Assembly (NCBI RefSeq): GCF_002286975.1
Contig: NZ_NSKB01000001.1
Coordinates: forward strand, 436,733-500,732
Direction of reading: 5' to 3'
Source: Halomonas salipaludis
GTDB taxonomy: Bacteria > Pseudomonadota > Gammaproteobacteria > Pseudomonadales > Halomonadaceae
DNA length: 64,000 nucleotides
The notes below the pieces were generated by a model. The model did not search any database. It saw only the letters and a program-made list of their open reading frames with translations, and was not told the origin of the DNA. A program made the translations under genes and the position numbers. Below, in pieces: positions 37,274 through 45,513 of the stretch (positions are counted from its first letter, which is position 1; every line of letters starts with the position of its first letter).

Positions 37274-37602
37274 CGGCTTTGAAGGGTGGTGTGGGCTTCG
37301 CCACTGGCGTATGTGGATCGCCGGCGGTCAATGGGACAACGGCGTCCGGTGTGGGTCGCGTTGTGCGAACGCGAACAACAATCCCTGGAATGTGAATAGC
37401 AATACGGGGCTGCGCGGTGTCTGTGACCACCAGTTAACAGAGAGGGCGGCGATGACCTCGCCGTCACCTGGATTCCCTGATAGGGGGTCAGCCATACCAT
37501 CCTGGTCCCGCCATGCGGGCCGAATACGACAGACCGGGCGGCGTGAGTAGCGAAAGCGAAAGCCCCGCCCGGTCGCATTTCAAACACCCGAATGGAGGCA
37601 GT
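37274..37602 (+). ncRNA. DGR template RNA region (TR plus spacer)
   Basis: This 329-nt noncoding stretch between avd and the RT holds the TR (37298-37427) and a ~175-nt spacer. By analogy with other DGRs, the transcript is bound by RT-Avd and primes its own cDNA in the spacer. A perfect 10-bp stem GACCGGGCGG/CCGCCCGGTC (37532-37541 with 37565-37574, 23-nt loop) lies in the spacer. RNA ends are not determinable from sequence. Confidence 0.6.
37298..37427 (+). repeat. DGR template repeat (TR)
   Basis: A 130-nt invariant copy of the VR. Its AAC/AAT codons line up with the target's variable residues: seven of the codons read Asn in the TR frame, with CAA and GAC as two more. Adenines at 37330, 37336, 37369, 37378, 37380, 37381, 37390, 37396, 37401 and 37402 are the ones mutated in the present VR. 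Not itself a protein gene. Confidence 0.96.
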
Positions 37603-38631
37603 GTGGGGAAGCGGCATAAGCGCCTGATCGAGGCGATAGTGGACTGGGATAACTTGCAGGAAGCGCACCGCCTGGCGAGGCGCGGCAAGCGGGATCGGCA
37701 TGAGGTGGCCACCTTCGAGGCCAATCTGTGGGAGGAGTTGGGTGCGTTGCAAATGGAGATGCTGTGGGGCAGCTACCAGCCCGGCCGGTACCGCAGCTTT
37801 CTGGTCTATGAGCCGAAACGGAGGGAGATCCTGGCGGCACCCTATCGCGACCGAGTTGCCCAGCACGCCATATGCACCCTGTGCGGCCCGATCTGGGACG
37901 CCGCCATGATCGACGACTCCTACGCCTGCCGGCCGGGCAAGGGGACGCATGTCGGCGCCACGCGCGTGGAGCAGTGGCTGCGTGGCATGACCGCTGCTGG
38001 CGGCGCCGTGTGGGTGGTCAAGATGGACGTCAGCAAGTATTTCGCCAGCATCCGCCACGACCTGGCCAAGGCGGTGGTGCGCGACAAGATCAGCTGCCCG
38101 GCAACGCTGCAGTTGATCGACGCCATCATCGACAGCACCGCCGATCCGGCCGATCCTGACCCGGTGGGCATTCCGGTCGGCAACCTGCTGAGCCAGTGGA
38201 TCGCCAACCTTGTCGGCAACCGCATCGACCAGTGGGCCAAGCGGGAGTTGCGGCTGAAGCGCTACGCCAGGTACATGGACGATATGGTGGTGCTCGTGCG
38301 CACCAAGCAGGAGGCGCTGACGATCCGCGACCAGTTCGACGACAAGCTCGCCTCGATGGGCATGAGGTTCAGCAAGGCCTCGGTGCTGCCGGCGTCGCGT
38401 GGCGTCAACTTCCTCGGCTACCGCATCTGGGCTCACAAGCGGCTGCTGAGGCGCGATTCGGTGCGCCGGATCAAGCGCAACCTGAAGGCGATGCGCTGGC
38501 AGTACCAGCACGGCAAAACCGACCTCTTCACCATCCAGCAGCGCATCCGCTCGTGGATCGCCCACGCCGATCACGCCAACGCCGAGAACCTCAAGCGGAA
38601 GGTGCTGGGCAGCGTGAAGTTCAAGCGGTAG
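37603..38631 (+). CDS. DGR reverse transcriptase, 342 aa
   Basis: Start chosen at GTG 37603 because GGAGG lies 4 nt upstream (37594-37598); an ATG at 37513 has no ribosome site and would add 30 unlikely residues. Fingers and palm motifs are present: MDVSKYF with catalytic Asp142, GIPVGNLLSQW (the GxxxSQ form specific to DGR RTs rather than group II intron or retron types), YMDD at 224-227 and FLGYRIW. There is no maturase, endonuclease or RNase H domain. It should copy the TR RNA with adenine infidelity, together with Avd. Confidence 0.95.
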   Translation: MGKRHKRLIEAIVDWDNLQEAHRLARRGKRDRHEVATFEANLWEELGALQMEMLWGSYQPGRYRSFLVYEPKRREILAAPYRDRVAQHAICTLCGPIWDAAMIDDSYACRPGKGTHVGATRVEQWLRGMTAAGGAVWVVKMDVSKYFASIRHDLAKAVVRDKISCPATLQLIDAIIDSTADPADPDPVGIPVGNLLSQWIANLVGNRIDQWAKRELRLKRYARYMDDMVVLVRTKQEALTIRDQFDDKLASMGMRFSKASVLPASRGVNFLGYRIWAHKRLLRRDSVRRIKRNLKAMRWQYQHGKTDLFTIQQRIRSWIAHADHANAENLKRKVLGSVKFKR

Positions 38632-38638
38632 GCGGCGG

Positions 38639-38731
38639 CTAGACCGGCTCCGGCTCGGTGAAACGCCGGACGACCCGCACGGCGGAGAAGACGTAGGCAG
38701 GGTGCGCCGGATTCCACGGGATGCGATAATG
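38639..38731 (-). pseudogene. Possible C-terminal remnant of a minus-strand gene
   Basis: On the minus strand, 30 codons without start read ...RIPWNPAHPAYVFSAVRVV, then RRFTEPEPV and TAG. The composition is protein-like and an upstream in-frame TAG (38732-38734) cuts it off. It converges on the RT gene. It may be the tail of a gene lost at the prophage end, or chance. No ATG is available, so it is not an intact gene. Confidence 0.3.
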
Positions 38732-38781
38732 CTAAGTTTAACGCCGATCAGCGCGAAGGCCGCGACAAGGGCACCTTTCCA

Positions 38782-38805
38782 TTTAAGTACACATTTGAGT
38801 ACATA
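38782..38805 (+). repeat. Tandem 12-mer near the prophage right end (candidate integrase arm sites)
   Basis: TTTAAGTACACA and TTTGAGTACATA stand head to tail with two differences, in an AT-rich patch between the RT gene and prfC. Tandem short direct repeats of this type are common as integrase arm-binding sites next to attachment cores. They end 16 nt before the prfC ATG. No integrase is in the window to match them with. Confidence 0.4.
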
Positions 38806-38821
38806 TTAGGCCAACCACCCT

Positions 38822-40411
38822 ATGCAAGACACCACACAGGCCCATGAAACCGGGCTTCGACGCACTTTTGCCATCATTTCGCACCCCGATGCGGGCAAGA
38901 CCACCATCACCGAGAAGCTGCTACTGTTCGGCAATGCCATTCAGCTGGCCGGGTCGGTGAAGAGCAAGCGTGCCGAGCGCCACGCCACCTCCGACTGGAT
39001 GAAGATGGAGCAGGAGCGCGGCATCTCGGTGACCACCTCGGTGATGCAGTTCCCTTACAATGGACGCATCGTCAATCTGCTCGACACGCCCGGGCACGAG
39101 GATTTCTCCGAGGACACCTACCGGACCCTGACCGCGGTGGACTCGGCGCTGATGGTGATCGACGGCGCCAAGGGCGTCGAGGACCGTACCATCAAGTTGA
39201 TGGATGTGTGCCGCCTGCGTACCACGCCGATCCTGACCTTCATCAACAAGATGGACCGCGATATCCGCGACCCCATCGAGGTGATGGACGAGGTGGAAAC
39301 GGTGCTCAATATCCAGTGCGCACCGATGACCTGGCCGATCGGCATGGGCCGCCACTTCAAGGGCGTCTATCACCTCTACAACGACGTCATTCACCTCTAC
39401 ACCCAGGGCCAGGGCAGCCGGATTCCCGATGACAAGCGCATCGAGGGGCTCGACAATCCCCAGGTCGAAGAGGTGCTGGGGACCGACCAGGCCGAGGAGC
39501 TGCGCATGGAAGTCGAGCTGGTGCGCGGCGCCTCCCATGAGTTCGACCTCGAGGCCTACCGCCGCGGTGAACTGACGCCGGTGTACTTCGGTACTGCCAT
39601 GGGCAACTTCGGCGTGCGCGAGATGCTCGACGGCTTTGTCGAGTTCGCCCCGGCGCCGCAGCCGCGCGACACCGACACCCGCGAAGTCAGCGCCGACGAC
39701 GAGCGTTTCAGCGGCTTCGTATTCAAGATCCAGGCCAACATGGACCCCAAGCACCGCGACCGCGTGGCGTTCCTGAGGGTCTGCTCCGGCAAGTACGAGA
39801 AGAACATGAAGATGCGCCATGTGCGGATCGGCAAGGATGTCAAAATTGCCGATGCCTTGACCTTCATGGCCTCGGACCGCGCCCAGGTCGAGGAGGCCTG
39901 GCCCGGCGACATCATCGGCCTGCACAACCACGGCACCATCCAGATCGGCGATACTTTCACCGTCGGCGAGAGCATGCGCTTCACCGGGATTCCGCACTTT
40001 GCACCGGAGCTGTTCAAGCGCGTGCAGCTCAAGGATCCGCTGAAGATGAAGGCGCTGCAGAAGGGCCTGCAGCAGCTCTCGGAGGAGGGCGCGACCCAGG
40101 TCTTCATGCCGCTGGATAACAACGACTTGATCGTTGGGGCGGTGGGGTCGCTGCAGTTCGACGTGGTCGCCCACCGGCTCAAGGAGGAGTACAAAGTCGA
40201 CTGCGTCTACCAGGCGGTCAACGTGCAGACCGCGCGCTGGATCTACTGCGACGATGCCAAGATGCTCGACGAGTTCAAGCGCAAGGCGAGCGCCAACCTG
40301 GCACTGGATGGCGGCGGCTACCTGACCTATATCGCCCCCACGCGAGTCAATCTGCAGATGACCCAGGAGCGCTGGCCGGATATTCGCTTTGCCGCCACCC
40401 GCGAGCACTGA
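38822..40411 (+). CDS. prfC: Peptide chain release factor 3
   Basis: RF3 is the GTPase that removes RF1/RF2 from the ribosome after termination. GTP-binding motifs are complete: SHPDAGKTT (G1), DTPGHEDF (G3) and NKMD (G4), with the RF3-type [18 protein letters not shown] switch. At 529 residues it is full length. The 5' leader is very short and lacks a clear Shine-Dalgarno sequence, because phage-derived DNA appears to reach almost to the start codon. Expression may therefore depend on sequences at the prophage end. Confidence 0.96.
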   Translation: MQDTTQAHETGLRRTFAIISHPDAGKTTITEKLLLFGNAIQLAGSVKSKRAERHATSDWMKMEQERGISVTTSVMQFPYNGRIVNLLDTPGHEDFSEDTYRTLTAVDSALMVIDGAKGVEDRTIKLMDVCRLRTTPILTFINKMDRDIRDPIEVMDEVETVLNIQCAPMTWPIGMGRHFKGVYHLYNDVIHLYTQGQGSRIPDDKRIEGLDNPQVEEVLGTDQAEELRMEVELVRGASHEFDLEAYRRGELTPVYFGTAMGNFGVREMLDGFVEFAPAPQPRDTDTREVSADDERFSGFVFKIQANMDPKHRDRVAFLRVCSGKYEKNMKMRHVRIGKDVKIADALTFMASDRAQVEEAWPGDIIGLHNHGTIQIGDTFTVGESMRFTGIPHFAPELFKRVQLKDPLKMKALQKGLQQLSEEGATQVFMPLDNNDLIVGAVGSLQFDVVAHRLKEEYKVDCVYQAVNVQTARWIYCDDAKMLDEFKRKASANLALDGGGYLTYIAPTRVNLQMTQERWPDIRFAATREH

Positions 40412-40478
40412 AGCGACTCTCTCCGAGCTTGGGGCGTTAGGTACGGCGCCAGTGGCATGACAGCCGGCGCATGCGGTA

Positions 40479-40593
40479 GGGCCGGCTAACCTTGCCGCGT
40501 ACAACGCTCACACGCTGTGAACCCCTCCCTGGGCGCTCCATTCTTCTTCCCTGAAGAATGAGGTTCGCTTTCGTACGCGGCAAGCGCCGGCCC
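40479..40593 (+). repeat. Long imperfect inverted repeat between prfC and tatD
   Basis: The left arm GGGCCGGC-TAAC-CTTGCCGCGTAC (40479-40502) pairs with GTACGCGGCAAG-C-GCCGGCCC (40573-40593), giving 20 pairs with one small internal loop. Inside lies a 7-bp hairpin ATTCTTC/GAAGAAT (40540-40559). The GCCGGC of the left arm can instead pair with AGCCGGC at 40462-40468. No T tract follows. It fills most of the 220-nt gap; a REP-like element or structured leader is possible. Confidence 0.6.
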
Positions 40594-40631
40594 GTTCCGG
40601 CGTAGGTGATCTCTCCAGCACGGTACAGCCT

Positions 40632-41417
40632 ATGTTGATCGACGCCCACTGCCATCTCGATTTCCCCGACTTCGATGCCGACCGCGAGGCGGTCATCGCG
40701 CGGGCCAAGGCGGCGGGCGTCGAGGGCTTCGTGGTGCCGGGCACCATCCGCGCCCGCTGGCCGGACGTGCTGGCGCTGGGGCGCCGCGACGATGTCACGG
40801 TGTGCCTGGGGCTGCACCCCTATTTTATCGACCAGCATGGCGACGATGACCTGCAGGCCCTCGACGACGCGCTGGCGGCCAACCCCCAGGTGGTGGCGGT
40901 GGGCGAATGCGGTATCGACGCGCGTTTCAGCGAGAGCTGGGATGCTCAGTGGCAGCTGTTCGATGCGCAAGTACGCCTGGCCAAGCGCCATGGGCTGCCG
41001 CTGGTGATCCACTGCGTGCGCGCCAACGACCGGCTCGCTAAGCGGCTGCGTCAGCTGGCTTCGCCTCACGGCGGGCTGATTCACGGCTTTGCCGGTTCCC
41101 CCGAGCAGGCCCAGGCCTTTATCGAACTCGGCTTCGTGGTCGGGCTGGGTGGAGCGCTCACCCATCCGCGAGCCAAGCGCCTGCAACGTGCCGTCGCCGC
41201 GCTACCCGATGATGGCTATGTGCTGGAGACGGACAGTCCCGATATGCCGCTGGCCGGCCACCAGGGCCAGCGCAACGAGCCGCTACGTGTCGCCGAGGTG
41301 TGCCGGCAGGTAGCGGCGCTGAGAGGCCAGGATGTCGCACGGGTGGCCGCGGCCAGCAGCGCTACCGCGCAGCGGCTATTCGCTACTGGCAGCGCGGCCT
41401 CAGGACGCCGCGAATAG
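40632..41417 (+). CDS. TatD-family metal-dependent hydrolase (YjjV-like), 261 aa
   Basis: TatD nuclease fold with all metal ligands visible: DAHCHLD at the N-terminus, VGECGID, the two His segments VIHC and IHGFAG, and ETDSPDMPL near the C-terminus. TatD proteins are 3'-5' exonucleases or related hydrolases, and the size is typical. It converges with ygfZ, whose 3' end overlaps by 18 nt. Which TatD paralogue it is cannot be fixed from sequence alone. Confidence 0.88.
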   Translation: MLIDAHCHLDFPDFDADREAVIARAKAAGVEGFVVPGTIRARWPDVLALGRRDDVTVCLGLHPYFIDQHGDDDLQALDDALAANPQVVAVGECGIDARFSESWDAQWQLFDAQVRLAKRHGLPLVIHCVRANDRLAKRLRQLASPHGGLIHGFAGSPEQAQAFIELGFVVGLGGALTHPRAKRLQRAVAALPDDGYVLETDSPDMPLAGHQGQRNEPLRVAEVCRQVAALRGQDVARVAAASSATAQRLFATGSAASGRRE

Positions 41418-42437
41418 CGCCTCGGGGTCGAGGCGTTCCAGTGCGTAGGGCAGCTCCTGTCGCGTGCAGTGCCGGCCCGCGACCGCCAGTGGCTCGGCCA
41501 ACTCACGGGTGCTGAGCACGGCCAGCAGCTCGATCCGCCCATGCGCGTCGAACTCGGCGGCGATCACATCTCCCTGGCGCTTGCCGTTGGCATCTTCCAC
41601 GCCGTCGCCGGGCGTCGGCAGCGCATCCCCTTCGCACTGCAGGCGCGACAGGCGCTTCTTGACCTGGCCGCGGAAGTGCGCCCTGGCTACTACCTCCTGG
41701 CCGGTATAGCAGCCCTTCTTGAAGCTGATGCCGCCGAGTGCCTCCCAGTTGAACATCTGCGGCAGATAGGCGTCCTGGTGGGCGTCACCGACCCATGCCA
41801 GACCGGCCTGGATGTCCAGCAGGCACCACTGGGCGTTGCCCACCGGGGTTGCCTTGGCGGCGAGCCGCTGCCAGTGCGCCGTCATGACCTCCTGTGAGGC
41901 GATCAGCAGCCGCCGCGGTACCGGCCCCGGATGGTTGAGCAGCAGCACAGTGGCATCGCCTGCCTGCTGCCAGGGGTGAGGCACTGTCAGGCCGCTCTCG
42001 GTCTCGCAGAGTGCCGCGGCATCGCTGCCCATGACGCCGACCAGCGCCAGGTCGTCGCGGGCGCTGAGCGTGACCTGATAGAAGGGCGCGAACTTGCCCA
42101 GGTGTGCCTGCAGTGGAGCAATTCGCTCGACGGGCATGATCAGCCACAGGCGCTCGGCATCGATGCGCAGTAGCTGGGCGTTGGCGAGCATGCGCCCCTT
42201 GGCGGTGCAGAAACAGGTCAGCGGTGCGCCGCGGCCATCGGCGAGCTCGGCCTGGGCGCTGGTCTGGCCCTGCAGGAAGCGCACCGCACCCTGGCCGTGT
42301 ATCTCCAGCACCCCGAGATGCACCAGTGGAGCGATGGCAGTCTGCTCGGGGGGCAGGGCGTTGGCGACATCGGGCGCGAAGGTGACGCGCTGAGGGCCGC
42401 AGGGGGCGGCGCCTTGGTGACGACTCCAGTCAAGCAT
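41400..42437 (-). CDS. ygfZ: Folate-binding Fe-S cluster assembly factor YgfZ, 345 aa
   Basis: Start placed at the ATG giving MLDWSRHQ, with GGAG 6 nt upstream; an upstream in-frame ATG lacks this. The YgfZ signature KGCYTGQEVVARAHFRG contains the functional Cys. The aminomethyltransferase-like fold binds tetrahydrofolate and helps maintain Fe-S enzymes. It is divergent from the small gene at 42584 and overlaps tatD tail to tail. The class I fumarase nearby is a typical Fe-S client, though not a proven one. Confidence 0.92.
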   Translation of the reverse strand: MLDWSRHQGAAPCGPQRVTFAPDVANALPPEQTAIAPLVHLGVLEIHGQGAVRFLQGQTSAQAELADGRGAPLTCFCTAKGRMLANAQLLRIDAERLWLIMPVERIAPLQAHLGKFAPFYQVTLSARDDLALVGVMGSDAAALCETESGLTVPHPWQQAGDATVLLLNHPGPVPRRLLIASQEVMTAHWQRLAAKATPVGNAQWCLLDIQAGLAWVGDAHQDAYLPQMFNWEALGGISFKKGCYTGQEVVARAHFRGQVKKRLSRLQCEGDALPTPGDGVEDANGKRQGDVIAAEFDAHGRIELLAVLSTRELAEPLAVAGRHCTRQELPYALERLDPEALFAAS

Positions 42438-42583
42438 GACGACTCCGGAAGGGTGGCATAACGGGCGCGGCTGAATGCCACGCATGGTACTCCAATGGGG
42501 GCACTGAGTGGCGATTCAAGGCGTGTCGCGGCCGCAGCATGCTAAACTGGCAGGCTTATCGTGACGATTGTAGGGAGCGCGAC

Positions 42584-42775
42584 ATGGCGCAGATATCGCT
42601 AACCTTCGAGGGCGTCGACGACGCCGAGTTGATCAACCGCATCACCACGGCGTTGATGATGGTCGACGGCGTCGACAGCGCCGAAGTCGGTCGCCATGGC
42701 GCCGACGTGGACGGCCGCGTGCGCCGCGAAGCGCTCATCGAGGCGCTGGCGCCGCTCAAGGTCAAGGTGCGCTGA
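42584..42775 (+). CDS. Small conserved-type protein, 63 aa
   Basis: Start at ATG 42584 after GGGAG. The sequence MAQISLTFEGVDDAELINRI then VDGVDSAEVGRHGADVDGRV has the beta-alpha-beta pattern of a ferredoxin-like fold, as in heavy-metal-associated domains, but lacks their CxxC. The stop overlaps the ATG of the osmC-like gene, so the two are translationally coupled and may work together. Function unknown. Confidence 0.7.
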   Translation: MAQISLTFEGVDDAELINRITTALMMVDGVDSAEVGRHGADVDGRVRREALIEALAPLKVKVR

Positions 42776-43176
42776 TGCCGATTACCGTAATCAGTCAGCA
42801 AGCCGGCACGCTGCGCCAGCGAGTGGAACTCGAGGGCTTCGACGACCTCTATGTAGACGCGCCGCGCATCGTGGGCGGAGAGGAGAGCGCTCCCGACCCG
42901 CATGACTACTTCGACCTCTCGCTGGGGGCCTGCAAGGCGATTACCGCGCAGATGTACGCCCAGCGCAAGGGCTGGGCCCTGAGCGGAGTGACGGCGGTGG
43001 TCAGCCGCGACGAGCGTGACGAGCGGCGTGGCCTGTATCGTCTCGAGGTTGCCCTGACCTTTCACGGGGTCGATGACCCTGAACGTCTGGCGCGACTCAC
43101 CGAAATCAGCGACCGCTGCCCGATTCATCGTCTGATGACCAGCGCCACGGTGGAGATCACCACCCGGCAGGCCTGA
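42775..43176 (+). CDS. OsmC-family peroxiredoxin-like protein, 133 aa
   Basis: OsmC/Ohr-type proteins reduce organic hydroperoxides with two cysteines. Both are here: Cys in LSLGACKAITAQMYA and Cys in ISDRCPIHRLM. The length and beta-rich N-terminus match the family. It appears to be the YhfA-like OsmC subgroup rather than Ohr, judging from HDYFDLSLGACKA. It is coupled by TGATG to the upstream small gene. Confidence 0.87.
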   Translation: MPITVISQQAGTLRQRVELEGFDDLYVDAPRIVGGEESAPDPHDYFDLSLGACKAITAQMYAQRKGWALSGVTAVVSRDERDERRGLYRLEVALTFHGVDDPERLARLTEISDRCPIHRLMTSATVEITTRQA

Positions 43177-43183
43177 CGTCGAA

Positions 43184-43198
43184 TTTATACCGTTATCT
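43184..43198 (+). repeat. 15-mer repeated upstream of uvrB and of the fumarase gene
   Basis: TTTATACCGTTATCT occurs here, 21 nt before the uvrB ATG, and again at 45339-45353 in the spacer before the fumarase gene, same strand. It is AT-rich in a GC-rich setting. It may be a shared promoter or regulator site; no clear -35 accompanies it. Confidence 0.4.
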
Positions 43199-43218
43199 AT
43201 CTGGTGGGGAAATAGCAG

Positions 43219-45249
43219 ATGCAGAAGCGATTCGAGCTGCAGTCCAAGTTCCAGCCGGCCGGTGATCAGCCGCAGGCCATCGATGCCCTTGTCCGGGGCC
43301 TGGATGCGGGGCTGACCCACCAGACGCTGCTCGGTGTGACCGGCTCGGGGAAGACCTTCACCATGGCCAATGTGGTTCAGCGGCTGCAGCGACCTACCAT
43401 CGTCATGGCACCCAACAAGACCCTGGCAGCGCAGCTCTATGGCGAGTTCAAGTCGTTCTTTCCCGACAACGCCGTGGAGTATTTCGTCTCCTACTACGAC
43501 TACTACCAGCCCGAAGCCTATGTGCCGTCATCGGACACCTTCATCGAGAAGGATGCCTCTATCAACGATCATATCGAGCAGATGCGGTTGTCGGCGACCA
43601 AGGCGCTGCTCGAGCGTCGCGATGCGCTGATCGTGGTGTCGGTGTCGGCGATCTACGGCCTCGGCGATCCCGAGCAGTACTTGAAGATGCGCCTGCACGT
43701 CAATCGCGGCGAGCTGATCGACCAGCGCAAGATGCTGCGCCGCCTGGCCGAGCTGCAGTACACCCGCAATGACATGGATTTTCGCCGTGGTACCTATCGG
43801 GTGCGCGGCGACGTGATCGATATCTTCCCGGCCGATGCCGAGGAGGAGGCGGTGAGGGTCGAGCTGTTCGACGACGAGATCGATTCGATCAGCCTGTTCG
43901 ACCCGCTCACCGGCGAGATACGCGGCAAGGTGCCGCGCATGACCATCTACCCCAAGTCGCACTACGTGACCCCGCGCCAGACCATTCTCGAGGCGGCCGA
44001 GAGCATCAAGGTCGAGCTGGCCGAGCGGCTCGACTGGCTGCGCAAGCATGACAAGCTGGTCGAAGCCCAGCGCCTCGAGCAGCGTACGCTGTATGACATC
44101 GAGATGATGTTCGAGCTGGGTTACTGCAACGGCATCGAGAACTACTCTCGCTACCTGTCCGGGCGTGCGCCGGGCGAGCCGCCGCCGACCTTCTTCGACT
44201 ACCTGCCGGCGGATGCGCTGCTGCTCATCGACGAATCCCACGTCAGCGTTCCCCAGGTGGGCGGCATGTACAAGGGCGACCGCTCGCGCAAGGAAACCCT
44301 GGTCGAGTACGGCTTCCGCCTGCCCTCGGCGCTGGATAATCGCCCGATGAAATTCGAGGAGTGGGAGCGTATCTCACCACAGACCATCTTCATCTCGGCG
44401 ACGCCCGGGCCCTACGAGGCCGAGCATACCGGCCAGGTGGTCGAGCAGGTGGTGCGCCCCACCGGCCTGGTCGATCCAGCCATCGAAGTGCGCCCGGCCT
44501 CGACGCAGGTCGACGACCTGCTATCGGAGATTCGCCTGCGTGCCGAGGTGGGCGAACGTGTACTGGTCACCACCCTGACCAAGCGTATGGCAGAGGACCT
44601 CACCGAGTACCTCGACGAGCACGACGTCAGAGTGCGCTACCTGCACTCCGATATCGATACCGTGGAGCGGGTCGAGATCATTCGCGACCTGCGCCTGGGC
44701 AAGTTCGACGTGCTGGTGGGGATCAACCTGCTGCGCGAGGGCCTCGATATCCCCGAAGTGTCGCTGGTGGCGATCCTCGACGCCGACAAGGAGGGCTTCC
44801 TGCGCAACGAGCGCTCGTTGATCCAGACCATCGGGCGTGCTGCACGTAACGCCAACGGCCGCGCCATCCTCTACGGTGACCGGGTCACCGATTCGATGCG
44901 CCGCGCCATGGACGAGACCGAGCGGCGGCGTGACAAGCAGATTGCTCACAACCTGGAGCACGGCATCACCCCGACCACGGTGACGCGCTCGGTGGCCGAT
45001 ATTCTCGAAGCAGCGGCCGCGCCAGGGTCGCGCAAGAGCAAGGGGCGCAAGGCCGAGCGCAAGGTCGCCGAAGGGCAGGGCGACTACGCCGCCTCCCTCG
45101 ATTCGCTGGATGCCGCGGGCCTGACCCGCGAGATAAGCCGGCTCGAGGATGCCATGTTCGAAGCCGCACAGAGCCTCGAGTTCGAGGAGGCGGCGAGGCT
45201 GCGCGACCGCCTGCACGAACACAAGGAACGGCTGTTGGCGCTGGGTTGA
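43219..45249 (+). CDS. uvrB: Excinuclease ABC subunit B
   Basis: UvrB loads onto damaged DNA with UvrA and then recruits UvrC for incision. Complete: Walker [11 protein letters not shown] (residues 39-48), the damage-wedging beta-hairpin region [21 protein letters not shown], the helicase motif [13 protein letters not shown], and the C-terminal UvrC-binding coiled coil ([18 protein letters not shown]). At 676 residues it is normal. I found no LexA box of the CTG-N10-CAG type just upstream, so SOS control is not evident. Confidence 0.97.
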   Translation: MQKRFELQSKFQPAGDQPQAIDALVRGLDAGLTHQTLLGVTGSGKTFTMANVVQRLQRPTIVMAPNKTLAAQLYGEFKSFFPDNAVEYFVSYYDYYQPEAYVPSSDTFIEKDASINDHIEQMRLSATKALLERRDALIVVSVSAIYGLGDPEQYLKMRLHVNRGELIDQRKMLRRLAELQYTRNDMDFRRGTYRVRGDVIDIFPADAEEEAVRVELFDDEIDSISLFDPLTGEIRGKVPRMTIYPKSHYVTPRQTILEAAESIKVELAERLDWLRKHDKLVEAQRLEQRTLYDIEMMFELGYCNGIENYSRYLSGRAPGEPPPTFFDYLPADALLLIDESHVSVPQVGGMYKGDRSRKETLVEYGFRLPSALDNRPMKFEEWERISPQTIFISATPGPYEAEHTGQVVEQVVRPTGLVDPAIEVRPASTQVDDLLSEIRLRAEVGERVLVTTLTKRMAEDLTEYLDEHDVRVRYLHSDIDTVERVEIIRDLRLGKFDVLVGINLLREGLDIPEVSLVAILDADKEGFLRNERSLIQTIGRAARNANGRAILYGDRVTDSMRRAMDETERRRDKQIAHNLEHGITPTTVTRSVADILEAAAAPGSRKSKGRKAERKVAEGQGDYAASLDSLDAAGLTREISRLEDAMFEAAQSLEFEEAARLRDRLHEHKERLLALG

Positions 45250-45513
45250 GTCGGGCGCGCCTTTATCGCGAAACACAGCGCGGCGGCAGCGTTATCTATG
45301 CCAAGTTGCCAACAGTAATAGTAGACAGCGAGGTAGGGTTTATACCGTTATCTTCGTGAACCCCTGGAATGGCAACTCATCCCTTCGCGCTAGCGCCTGA
45401 TCAAGGTTTCCAAATGGGGTATAATCTGCGCCGCTTGACCGTTCCCTTGCCACGGTACCGCCTCCTGACCGCTGTGCCGTGCGCCTTTGCCATAGCCAAG
45501 GAGCTAGCCGCTG
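45250..45513 (+). promoter_or_regulatory. Fumarase promoter region
   Basis: This 264-nt gap holds the second 15-mer copy (45339-45353) and a likely sigma-70 promoter: TATAAT at 45420-45425, with CTGATC 17 nt upstream (45397-45402) as a weak -35. The transcript would have an ~80-nt leader with AAGGAG before the ATG at 45514. No terminator for uvrB is seen. Confidence 0.6.

Larger units (their letters stand above)
35862..38631 (+). mobile_element. Diversity-generating retroelement (DGR)
   Basis: Complete cassette in the order target gene (variable repeat at its 3' end), avd, template repeat, reverse transcriptase. All ten VR/TR differences are at TR adenines. The RT carries YMDD and a GxxxSQ motif as in DGR RTs. 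A GC hairpin follows the VR. The cassette should copy TR RNA with adenine-specific errors into cDNA, which replaces the VR. The TR itself stays unchanged, so diversification can be repeated. Confidence 0.96.

Noticed and set aside
37311-37550. An open frame reading through the template repeat (MWIAGGQWDNG...)
   Set aside because: It is the TR read in the target's frame. No ribosome site precedes it, and beyond the TR it has no protein-like continuation. It is a consequence of the VR/TR homology, not a gene.
38632-38821. A tRNA gene as the integration target at the prophage end
   Set aside because: No cloverleaf or CCA-type 3' end is present in the 190-nt gap; only the tandem 12-mer and a protein-like fragment are seen.
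43200-43221. Possible LexA box before uvrB
   Set aside because: CTG and CAG occur but are separated by 12 nt instead of 10 and without the usual central AT pattern.
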